Shown piece by piece: positions 8,201-13,172 of a stretch of DNA of 13,858 nt (position 1 is its first letter; each line of letters opens with the position of its first letter). Both the position numbers and the translations under genes were made by a program. Below the pieces are notes generated by a model. That model was given only the letters and a program-made list of their open reading frames with translations, was not told the origin of the DNA and ran no database searches. Source of the stretch: an uncultured Lachnobacterium sp. GTDB lineage: Bacteria; Bacillota; Clostridia; Lachnospirales; Lachnospiraceae. Where the stretch lies: assembly GCA_945971355.1 (NCBI GenBank), contig CAMFPD010000045.1:1-13858 (forward strand). The letters run 5' to 3'.

Positions 8201-8326
8201 GTGGCAATGCTAATTGTTAATCAGTATTATGAAGGCATGAGCATTAGAGATACTGTGAAGAATTATTTTGTTCAGGCTGACGAAAAAACTGTTGACGAAA
8301 TACTGAGTATAGTAAAGGAGGGGTGA
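5207..8326 (+). CDS. HerA/FtsK-superfamily ATPase (DUF87-like)
   Basis: A 1039-residue P-loop ATPase. Walker A GITGSGKTT is at residues 473-481 and Walker B LVIEEAH at about 726-732. The motif after it (VAEQIPSKLAP, about 773-783) corresponds to the sensor region of HerA-type pumps. Residues 1-225 form an unfamiliar N-terminal domain. Residues 230-305 are a Ser/Thr/His-rich, probably flexible stretch. Residues 870-1039 are a helical C-terminal domain. The family forms hexameric rings that drive DNA or protein translocation. The protein has no membrane helix. AAGGAAG precedes ATG 5207, 12 bases after the membrane-partner gene, and the toxin gene follows after one base. This placement suggests that it moves, loads or controls the LHH nuclease. 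A DNA-processing role, as in HerA-nuclease defence systems, is the main alternative. Confidence 0.9.
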   Translation: MSNENDEMLVPVKSPAELKREFEQDNIIVAEQTSRFVETMQPAYMLTEQEVRSLVYDNSAELLDAVTFFKIKSCSTDNAEEINDYLCNKMNKFYTAIHSLNKTVIYGVIAYGGDTSLVVGVYADKDETEAIKKIMQGLLDGVELEDFKPGYASRKTGSKNVGFISGVPSIKIAEEKQSFDIGPVMKSLNGQNYTLLFISRPVSSELVSTNYGELIQIRDECFSVSKRNVSRQHGISHSTGNTEGTSETHSHSTSKTKGGSFGISFILSFNKNWSKSTSDSYSSSKNFSKTITDAVNDTSGESHDIQNGFALEMMEYADKAIERLRQGKSNGMWETVITYSAESNIAKQILEACINGELAKPNPDLLPAVSRSLVLDDATAISNPILIPKILKGESTGSKLCTHVTSEELGFISTPPFGAVPNFEVRIEKSFPLVASSSDGIVVGNLHDGVNTLDNMPFALSKADLARHTFVCGITGSGKTTTVKRILTKADTPFLVIESAKTEYRNIRMENGSKPQVYTLGRPEINCISMNPFYIQNGVSPMTHIDLLKDLFNASFSFYGPMPYILEKCLHNVYKQKGWNLTLGYHPYLANTRNVEDFFDSEYVGKNYEISSHKYLFPTMQDLKDEIERYIEEEMNYEGEVAGNIKTAIKARLENLCSGSKGFMFNTHEAINMQELLNSNTVFELEGLADDSDKAFAVGLMVIFINEYRQTQGRRSKDESPLAHLLVIEEAHRLLKNTNTEKTSEDMGNPKGKAVEHFTNMIAEMRSYGQGVIVAEQIPSKLAPDVIKNSSNKIVQRLVALDDQTAMANTIGIDAKDAMQLGSLKMGEALCHKEGMVMPVTVKIIPTEDVFVTDGMLYDGNLDERIHRINMSILNEAVGNKLSELTIKLVNSLLIQDVSAVKVAIEKYRSEIKKVHLMNGVSLVTSGQERNLQSELMVRDVEKLLMRGIYRVKGLVTNELENELYSTINNPTEEHLRELRILLKKAYDDDPVYKGCYFVAMLIVNQYYEGMSIRDTVKNYFVQADEKTVDEILSIVKEG

Positions 8327-8327
8327 T

Positions 8328-9071
8328 ATGGCAATACCGGCAATTCTTGCGAAGGCTGCAGAAACTGTAAGCTCTATAAAAAACCAAGAAATTAACCGAC
8401 CTCAAATTGAAAAACGTGATGGTGAAAGAGTTAAAGAGGATAGAGAAGTCAAGCCATCTGAGGTTGGAAAACCTGATATAGAGGTGGTGAAGAATTCTAC
8501 TATTCAACAAATAATTGAAGAAAATAAGGACAAACTATCTGATGTGAAGAATGCATTGGAAAAAGAGGAAAATACTAACTCAGATAATAAAGAATCATCA
8601 GAGGGTACTTCTGAAAATGGAGAAAAAAGGGGTCTAACTGAGGAAGAAAAGGCAAAACTTAAAGAACTTACCGGTTGGTCGGATGAGATAATTGATGCAA
8701 TTGGTTCGATGGAAGAAGCTGAAATTTACATGAAAGCTGGTTTGAAAGAGGTTGAGATTAATGGTAAAAAATGCCTAATAAGAGATGATATCGACTGGGA
8801 CCAGAAAGATGAAATGGGACGTACTAATAAGGAACGAGCAGAGCAGGGATTATCGCCTATAACCAAAGATGGAAAAACAGTTGAATTGCATCACATAGGT
8901 CAACATGCAGATAGTCCTCTGGCAGAATTGACACCTGAAGAGCATCGTGGAAAGGGTAACGATACTATTCTTCATGACAAGACAAAGGAATCTGAAATAG
9001 ATCGACAGGCTTTTGCGGGGGAGAGAAGTAGCCATTGGGAAGCAAGAGCTCAAGAAGGAGGGAATTCGTAA
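8328..9071 (+). CDS. LHH-type nuclease toxin
   Basis: A 247-residue protein whose C-terminal half (about 105-247) is an LHH nuclease of the HNH/EndoVII superfamily, a common tip domain of polymorphic toxins. The signature LHH is at residues 187-189, followed by GQHADSPLAEL, EEHRG and a final histidine in SSHWEARA (H236). The pre-toxin segment GWSDEIIDAIGSMEEAEIY is typical for this toxin family. Residues 1-105 are charged, Lys/Glu-rich and low in complexity, with no signal peptide, WXG100, LXG or PAAR domain. The protein is far shorter than usual polymorphic toxins. AAAGGAGGGG precedes ATG 8328, and the stop overlaps the immunity gene start. It should cut DNA in target cells or in the host. 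Confidence 0.9.
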   Translation: MAIPAILAKAAETVSSIKNQEINRPQIEKRDGERVKEDREVKPSEVGKPDIEVVKNSTIQQIIEENKDKLSDVKNALEKEENTNSDNKESSEGTSENGEKRGLTEEEKAKLKELTGWSDEIIDAIGSMEEAEIYMKAGLKEVEINGKKCLIRDDIDWDQKDEMGRTNKERAEQGLSPITKDGKTVELHHIGQHADSPLAELTPEEHRGKGNDTILHDKTKESEIDRQAFAGERSSHWEARAQEGGNS

Positions 9072-9472
9072 TGAGTAACATAATATCAAAAATTAATTCG
9101 ATAGAGAAAGTATTTCATGCTAAAGGATGTTCAGATGACCAAATTAAGGTAGCCGAAAGAGAGCTAGGATTCTTGCTTCCAGAAGAATATGTTTCATATG
9201 TTAAAGAGTTTGGAGCAATAAGTTTTTTTGCTACAGAATGGACGGGACTGAATGTTGGCGGCAGAATAAATGTAGTTGATGCAACAAAGCAAGAGAGAGA
9301 ACTCAATTCAGATTTTCCTGCGGATTGTTTTGTACTGGAGAATCAGGCAATAGATGGGATTGTCACTGTTGCTAATTCTGAGGGAAAAGTATTTACGGTA
9401 CAATATGATAAAGTGGAAAAATTGTGTGATTCCATTTCGGAATATTTGGATCTTTGCATTAACAGAAGATAA
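9071..9472 (+). CDS. SUKH (SMI1/KNR4) immunity protein
   Basis: A 133-residue protein of the SUKH superfamily, which supplies immunity proteins for many nuclease toxins. The signature is at about residues 23-55: an AERELGFLLPEEY helix region followed by Y..YVKEFGAISF. It starts at ATG 9071 in a TAATG overlap with the toxin stop, with GAAGGAGGG ahead, so the pair is translationally coupled. By family and position it should bind and block the LHH nuclease. It is the last gene of the operon. A hairpin follows at 9526. Confidence 0.9.
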   Translation: MSNIISKINSIEKVFHAKGCSDDQIKVAERELGFLLPEEYVSYVKEFGAISFFATEWTGLNVGGRINVVDATKQERELNSDFPADCFVLENQAIDGIVTVANSEGKVFTVQYDKVEKLCDSISEYLDLCINRR

Positions 9473-9525
9473 GTTGCACAATAAATTTAATATTAATTAA
9501 CAAAATTGAATTGCGGTAACTGTAG

Positions 9526-9554
9526 TAAGCTGTCGGTGGATATCTGACAGCTTA
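9526..9554 (+). terminator. hairpin after the toxin operon
   Basis: TAAGCTGTC (9526-9534) and GACAGCTTA (9546-9554) form a perfect nine-pair stem with an 11-base loop. The following sequence is only weakly T-rich, so termination may be partial. Its position 54 bases after the immunity gene supports the role. Confidence 0.6.
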
Positions 9555-9570
9555 TTATATTGAAAAAATC

Positions 9571-9599
9571 TTGCACTGTAGTCAATGACTACATATAAT
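9571..9599 (+). promoter_or_regulatory. promoter with built-in operator for the XRE gene
   Basis: TTGCAC (9571-9576) and TATAAT (9594-9599) are separated by 17 bases. The whole spacer (9577-9593) is the near-perfect palindrome TGTAGTCAATGACTACA (8 + 1 + 8). A repressor bound there would block RNA polymerase. The XRE protein encoded 47 bases downstream is the obvious candidate. Confidence 0.75.
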
Positions 9600-9617
9600 A
9601 AAGAAAACAACTATAAA

Positions 9618-9634
9618 CATTGACTACATTGCAA
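9618..9634 (+). promoter_or_regulatory. second half-site / inverted copy of the operator
   Basis: CATTGACTACATTGCAA matches the reverse complement of 9571-9587 at 16 of 17 positions. The arm reaches the ribosome binding site of the XRE gene. It can act as a second operator half-site, or it could fold in the transcript with upstream copies if transcription reads through. Confidence 0.5.
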
Positions 9635-9645
9635 GGAGGTTTCCA

Positions 9646-9942
9646 ATGAGTGAGAAAGCTATATATGATTTTGAAGGAATTGAGATCGAATACGAGAAGC
9701 AGACTGAAGGGGATAAGGATTATCAGCGTCGGATGTCTGCATATGCCTTTAAGCAGATAAGAGAGAAGTCTGGTATGAGCCGACCTGAGTTTGCAGAGTG
9801 GCTTGGTATTCCATATCGTACTATGCAGGAGTGGGAGCTTGGCCGCAGATCTATGACGGATTATGTGCTGCGCCTTATTGCATATAAGGTTAAAATGGAA
9901 GATTTATTAAAAAAGGGGGAACTGAAGTATGTTCATGATTAA
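9646..9942 (+). CDS. XRE-family helix-turn-helix regulator
   Basis: A 98-residue DNA-binding protein. The helix-turn-helix is at about residues 33-70 (IREKSGMSRPEFAEWLGI, then YRTMQEWELGRR). The N-terminal 30 residues are an acidic extension. It is about the size of an antitoxin or mobile-element regulator. GCAAGGAGG precedes ATG 9646. The palindrome in its own promoter implies autorepression. It overlaps the membrane-protein gene by 14 bases. G+C content is somewhat higher than in the operon before it, suggesting a separate origin. Confidence 0.88.
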   Translation: MSEKAIYDFEGIEIEYEKQTEGDKDYQRRMSAYAFKQIREKSGMSRPEFAEWLGIPYRTMQEWELGRRSMTDYVLRLIAYKVKMEDLLKKGELKYVHD

Positions 9943-10273
9943 GAAGGGTTTACTCATTACATTAGTAATAATAGGAAAGGTAGTTGCTATTCCGATAATA
10001 GTATTGTTACAAGCTGTGCTACTACTCAGCAATTCATGCGAGAAGCTGGCCAGACTTGTATTAGGATTATTCAATCTTGCAATGGTTGTTGCTTTTATCT
10101 ATTGCCTCGCCAATAAGAATTATGAATTGGTAAAGGATGCGGGCTTCATTTTCCTTGTTGAGAGTGGAGTGCTTGTTGCGTATGAATTTGCTAAGGGCTC
10201 TATCCAGTTGGTCATAGAATTCTTTATGGAGATATTGAAGGTTAATCTGTTCTCGAAAAGAGCTGAAATTTAG
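9929..10273 (+). CDS. small membrane protein, CD1845-like
   Basis: A 114-residue protein with hydrophobic segments at about residues 6-30, 38-58 and 66-84 and a short basic tail. The order and spacing resemble the CD1845-family membrane proteins carried by clostridial conjugative transposons; I make this assignment from memory of the pattern, not from an alignment. ATG 9929 follows AAAAGGGGG and overlaps the XRE gene, so the two are co-transcribed. Function is unknown in the family. Confidence 0.65.
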   Translation: MFMIKKGLLITLVIIGKVVAIPIIVLLQAVLLLSNSCEKLARLVLGLFNLAMVVAFIYCLANKNYELVKDAGFIFLVESGVLVAYEFAKGSIQLVIEFFMEILKVNLFSKRAEI

Positions 10274-10582
10274 TTTTGTCCCCACTTTGTCCCTTTTATT
10301 CCGTTTTTAGACGTGATATATTTATAATGCACAAAGGAATGAGAGCTGAGCACAAGCGAGGCACCAAACCGGAGTGCATTTTCTTTTGCAAAAGATATAG
10401 AGGAAACAAATTAGAGCGTCAGCTCTGGAGAGATAAAGACTCCAGGGTATGGCGCTTTTTTAATGCCCTCGATTGTTACAACTTATTCAGTGGTTGTTTC
10501 CAATGACGATTGGAGCAACACAACAATATTAAAGATGAAAGGCATGGGTAAGGGTCCGGCCCAACCTAAAGTGAGGTTAAAA
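10274..10582 (+). other. 309-base non-coding stretch
   Basis: It holds TTTGTCCC twice at 10275-10282 and 10286-10293 (11-base period), a TATAAT at about 10320-10326 without a convincing -35, and the terminator-like fold at 10413-10461. An open frame runs through it (10276-10506), but it lacks a ribosome binding site and its peptide is low-quality and Cys/Arg-rich. I read the stretch as a leader or a scar between two imported pieces. Confidence 0.5.
10413..10461 (+). terminator. two-part hairpin with T tract
   Basis: An inner stem CTGGAG/CTCCAG (10425-10430 with 10440-10445) is enclosed by an outer AGCG/CGCT stem (10415-10418 with 10453-10456) and followed by six T residues. A competing hairpin GAGC-GTCA-GCTC (10414-10425) could form instead, so the fold may also work as an attenuator before the 10583 gene. 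Confidence 0.55.
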
Positions 10583-10819
10583 ATGGATTACGAAAATTTC
10601 AAAGAGCAGTTTATCGAACAGTTACAGGAAGAGCTTTACGGAAAGGGTGTTGAAGCAAGATTCGACACTAAGGCTGTAGAGAAGCTTAACAATGAAGGTT
10701 ACGATGCGGTGACAGTTACACCTGCTGAGTCAAATATTGGAGTCACAGGATATGCCTTCTTTGAAGTGGAGAATAATGAGAAGGTTAGTGTAGTGGTAGA
10801 AGGTATATGGCGTTTTTGA
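10583..10819 (+). CDS. short DUF5688-like protein
   Basis: A 78-residue protein. Residues 1-55 resemble the N-terminus of DUF5688 proteins of Lachnospiraceae: MDYENFKEQFIEQLQEEL, then a YDAVTVTPAESNIGV stretch. Those proteins are normally several times longer. Here the family resemblance stops at about residue 55, and a different 23-residue tail ends in GIWRF. This suggests a truncated or rearranged copy. ATG 10583 follows GTGAGG at the right distance. The frame extends back to an ATG at 10463, but that one sits in the terminator T tract without a ribosome binding site. Function unknown. Confidence 0.6.
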   Translation: MDYENFKEQFIEQLQEELYGKGVEARFDTKAVEKLNNEGYDAVTVTPAESNIGVTGYAFFEVENNEKVSVVVEGIWRF

Positions 10820-10832
10820 GCTGTCATTTTTA

Positions 10833-10862
10833 TTGGACAAGTTTTGTGAGAAATTATATATA
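10833..10862 (+). promoter_or_regulatory. likely sigma-A promoter
   Basis: TTGGAC (10833-10838) and TATATA (10857-10862, 18-base spacer, or 10855-10860 with 16) lie about 47 bases upstream of the 10909 gene. Confidence 0.5.
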
Positions 10863-10908
10863 TCAAAACAGGTATGGAAAGTAGAATAAACTTGATAGGA
10901 GGATCTCT

Positions 10909-11139
10909 ATGGGTAAGGATTATTGTTTTGATAGAGAAGCACATCAACGTAAGATGAATAGAATTGTTCAAAACTTCAAGCGGTGGAGTATATGCTTCTT
11001 GGTTTTAGCCGTATTAGTTGTTCCTTTATGTTTTTCTAGCAAAATTTTTATTTCATTTGTGTTGATACTTTTATTATTGTCTGTTTTTTATTTTGGAAGG
11101 TATAAAGAGGGGCTACAGCTTCTCTCAGAATATAAATGA
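10909..11139 (+). CDS. 76-residue two-helix membrane protein
   Basis: It has a basic N-terminus (about residues 1-25, soluble), two adjacent hydrophobic helices at about 27-43 and 46-63, and a short charged tail. Both ends are therefore probably cytoplasmic. AGGAGG at 10897-10902 sets the ATG at 10909. It has its own likely promoter. The next unit begins with the shared motif at 11165, so this is probably a single-gene transcript. Family not recognised. Confidence 0.7.
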   Translation: MGKDYCFDREAHQRKMNRIVQNFKRWSICFLVLAVLVVPLCFSSKIFISFVLILLLLSVFYFGRYKEGLQLLSEYK

Positions 11140-11164
11140 TAGCCTCCTTTTAAAAAGAGGGAAT

Positions 11165-11195
11165 GACAATATCTGTCTAAGCTATTTGATAAACT
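11165..11195 (+). promoter_or_regulatory. shared promoter motif, copy 2
   Basis: GACA (11165-11168), five bases, TGTC (11174-11177), TAAGC, then TGA-TAAACT with the -10 box at 11190-11195, 12 bases after TGTC. The TG one base before the box is an extended -10 feature. It drives the 11240 gene. Confidence 0.6.
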
Positions 11196-11239
11196 ATATG
11201 AAAATAAAAACAACTTATATAGCTTATGGAGGCCTATAG

Positions 11240-11821
11240 ATGGATAAAAATAAGGAATTTGTTGATTCACTAAGACAGGAAATTAATGCGCTAAGTGCGT
11301 ATTACGATAAGTTTGATGAAGCTGGACGTGGGAAGAAGCAATTTGCAGAGTATCGAGAATTGTTTGAAACGCTTCTAATTAAATTAGAAGAATCCGATTA
11401 TGATATTGTTGACAGCAAGGCTTGTATGCAGGCTTTGGGGACAATATGCGATTTGCGCTTGCAGGGATTTATTGAAAAAATAAATGTCGGTGAACCAGAA
11501 TTCGATGTAGATGTGGCTCAGCAAGACACATTTGAATCTTCAATAGAGTTTCTAAATAATTCTATCGAGAGAGTACCTGCTTTTAGCATAAAGAACTCTA
11601 TAATGCTTATGGCGCTTAAAGCAGTTCGTCCTAAATGGGGAGCATGTGAAACAATAAAGAATCTGTCCGAATCTCAAAAGGCTGAAATGGGGACGAAGCT
11701 TAATACTTTTTACAGATCAGTAGACGATGATTTACGATGCTCTAAACGAGGAGCAGAACTTTTAGAAAATTTGATGGGAGAATTTTCGGAATTCGATGCA
11801 TTCTTAGAAAGAACAGCATAA
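11240..11821 (+). CDS. helical protein of unknown function
   Basis: A 193-residue soluble protein, largely helical by composition, with no signal peptide, membrane segment or recognisable catalytic motif. It has a conserved-looking core at about residues 115-140 (FSIKNSIMLMALKAVRPKWG) and several charged helices on either side. GGAGG at 11228-11232 precedes ATG 11240. It starts 62 bases after the TGTC of motif copy 2, and the next unit has its own copy at 11838, so it appears to be transcribed alone. Not recognised. Confidence 0.75.
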   Translation: MDKNKEFVDSLRQEINALSAYYDKFDEAGRGKKQFAEYRELFETLLIKLEESDYDIVDSKACMQALGTICDLRLQGFIEKINVGEPEFDVDVAQQDTFESSIEFLNNSIERVPAFSIKNSIMLMALKAVRPKWGACETIKNLSESQKAEMGTKLNTFYRSVDDDLRCSKRGAELLENLMGEFSEFDAFLERTA

Positions 11822-11837
11822 AGAAAAATTTTGGAAA

Positions 11838-11868
11838 GACAAATGCTGTCTATGCCATTTGGTAGCCT
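11838..11868 (+). promoter_or_regulatory. shared promoter motif, copy 3
   Basis: GACA (11838-11841), five bases, TGTC (11847-11850), TATGC, then TGG-TAGCCT with the -10 box at 11863-11868, again 12 bases after TGTC. It precedes the 11890-12933 gene cluster by a short leader. Confidence 0.6.
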
Positions 11869-11889
11869 TTATATAGAGGAGGTTGTAGA

Positions 11890-12300
11890 ATGGCATCAAT
11901 CAATAATACGGATGGTAAGGCAAGTAAGTATGTAATTCGGCACCGAACTGATGCCGAGTGGCTTACGACAGCTATCTGTGACAGCTATAGAAAAAAGGCA
12001 ATTCCAATTATTAGCGAGATGGGAGAAGCAAGCGAAGCGTTCAAACAATTAAGAGATGAATTGGCTTATAAATGTGATATCACAAGCTTAATGGCTATGA
12101 ATATTTTGCGTGGATATCATGCACAAGGCTACGTGGCTAACGAAAAATATAAGAAGAAACTTATGGAAAATCCATCGGAGAATAATCCGAAAGAGCAGGA
12201 ACGTAGGGAATTTGAAGAATGGAAACAGCAGAAGATTGAGCTGGAAGAAATGCGTCGAGTACAAAGGCATGAGATGGATGATTGGATAATAGAGGACTAA
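11890..12300 (+). CDS. orphan protein sharing a domain with its neighbour
   Basis: A 136-residue soluble protein. Residues 35-90 form a helical domain containing CDITSLMAMNILRGYHAQGY, which matches a segment of the 12331 product (YGVTELEAVNILNGHNVKDY) in register. Residues 92-136 are a charged, Glu/Arg-rich helix, probably coiled coil. GAGGAGG at 11877-11883 sets ATG 11890. It is the first gene of a three-gene unit under motif copy 3. No known family comes to mind. Confidence 0.75.
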   Translation: MASINNTDGKASKYVIRHRTDAEWLTTAICDSYRKKAIPIISEMGEASEAFKQLRDELAYKCDITSLMAMNILRGYHAQGYVANEKYKKKLMENPSENNPKEQERREFEEWKQQKIELEEMRRVQRHEMDDWIIED

Positions 12301-12330
12301 TGCAGGTAATTTTGGGAGGAAAGGCTATAT

Positions 12331-12804
12331 ATGAGTAAAGTTTTTGAACATTATTTGCATATTGAGATTGAGAAAGGATATGAACCAATAATAACTAGTT
12401 ACGTGATTGACGATGGTTGGAACCTTCCTGTAGAAGTTGTAGAGAGAATAGATCTTAAAATTCAAGAGAGTTATCTTCAGGAAATGAGAAGATTGAAGAC
12501 ATTGCATAACGAACATAAAGGTGACTGGCTTACTATGGATGTGGCAAGAAAATATGAGGCAAAATCTTGGATTTACAGAGTTCTTTATGATTATCAGAAT
12601 ATACATCAGGTTCGTGAAATAGAAAGAGAACTTCAGGAACTCTATGGGGTGACGGAGTTAGAAGCAGTTAATATTTTGAATGGTCACAATGTGAAGGATT
12701 ATGTGGAAAAATATCATAGAATTCAATATTTAATACCAGCTGCTATCAATGCTCAAGAAATCTGCGATGATCTGGTGGATGAGTATTTTGAAATGGTGGG
12801 ATAG
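12331..12804 (+). CDS. orphan protein, paralogue-like to the 11890 product
   Basis: A 157-residue acidic, soluble protein. The shared domain lies at about residues 90-130, with the motif VTELEAVNILNG and YVEKYHRIQY, comparable to the 11890 product. Its N-terminal half (1-85) is different and has mixed alpha/beta character. GGGAGGA at 12314-12320 precedes ATG 12331. It lies 30 bases after the 11890 gene and 6 bases before a 40-residue gene. Function unknown. Confidence 0.75.
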   Translation: MSKVFEHYLHIEIEKGYEPIITSYVIDDGWNLPVEVVERIDLKIQESYLQEMRRLKTLHNEHKGDWLTMDVARKYEAKSWIYRVLYDYQNIHQVREIERELQELYGVTELEAVNILNGHNVKDYVEKYHRIQYLIPAAINAQEICDDLVDEYFEMVG

Positions 12805-12810
12805 TACAGT

Positions 12811-12933
12811 ATGTATGATGATATCATGGATAGGTTTGTCCCAGAAGTTAAACTGAGGGATTTGTTTTTTGCGAATGAAGGACGTGAAGGGCTGGATGTT
12901 GATGAGGTTGCACAATTGATAGAGAGAATTTGA
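12811..12933 (+). CDS. 40-residue acidic protein
   Basis: A short gene directly after the 12331 gene, with GGTGGG at 12795-12800 as a ribosome binding site. The product starts MYDDIMDRFVPEVKLRDLFF and ends in a helical DVDEVAQLIERI. It is acidic and soluble. A strong terminator begins 4 bases after its stop, which supports its being the true end of the operon. Not recognised. Confidence 0.5.
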   Translation: MYDDIMDRFVPEVKLRDLFFANEGREGLDVDEVAQLIERI

Positions 12934-12936
12934 GAG

Positions 12937-12970
12937 ATATCTCAGCTGTGAAAAGCTGGGATATTTTTTT
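12937..12970 (+). terminator. strong intrinsic terminator
   Basis: An eleven-pair stem (ATATCTCAGCT at 12937-12947 with AGCTGGGATAT at 12954-12964, one G-U pair), a 6-base loop and seven T residues. It ends the 11890-12933 unit. Confidence 0.93.
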
Positions 12971-12978
12971 GCTCCAAT

Positions 12979-13009
12979 GACAGTAAGTGTCTATGTGAGT
13001 TGCTAATAT
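12979..13009 (+). promoter_or_regulatory. shared promoter motif, copy 4
   Basis: GACA (12979-12982), five bases, TGTC (12988-12991), TATGT, then TGC-TAATAT with the -10 box at 13004-13009, 12 bases after TGTC. It lies just after a strong terminator, so it must start a new transcript for the 13038-13694 genes. Confidence 0.65.
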
Positions 13010-13037
13010 TAGGCCATAAAAAGGAGTAAAGAAGGAA

Positions 13038-13157
13038 ATGGATATATCTTTGTTACTTACTACTTATAGAAAGGTTATTCTTGATGAATTTACAAATGAT
13101 GTTATGCTTACAAGCTGGTTTGCAGATGAAGAGCTGGCAAAAGCTGGATTAAAGTAG
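13038..13157 (+). CDS. 39-residue small protein
   Basis: A short gene with a GAAGGA ribosome binding site just before ATG 13038. It encodes MDISLLLTTYRKVILDEFTN and a further 19 residues ending AKAGLK. It is probably helical and has no membrane segment. It is the first gene under motif copy 4 and lies 15 bases before the ClpP-like gene. It does not resemble the missing N-terminal half of ClpP. Function unknown. Confidence 0.5.
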   Translation: MDISLLLTTYRKVILDEFTNDVMLTSWFADEELAKAGLK

Positions 13158-13172
13158 AGGAGAGTTGTTTTT

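Noticed and set aside
9035..9070. Longer form of the SUKH protein starting at TTG 9035
   Set aside because: The ATG at 9071 has GAAGGAGGG at proper distance and overlaps the toxin stop as TAATG; the extension is just the toxin end read in another frame.
10276..10506. 76-codon open frame in the leader before the DUF5688-like gene
   Set aside because: TTG start without a ribosome binding site, passes through a hairpin/T-tract fold, and the peptide is Cys/Arg/Lys-rich and unlike a real protein.
10822..10839. TGTC-N10-GACA near the 10909 promoter
   Set aside because: It has the half-sites in reverse order and a different spacing from the shared motif; four-base arms occur by chance.
11141..11160. 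CCTCCTTTT/AAAAAGAGG as a terminator
   Set aside because: The arms abut with no loop and have a mismatch, and no T tract follows.
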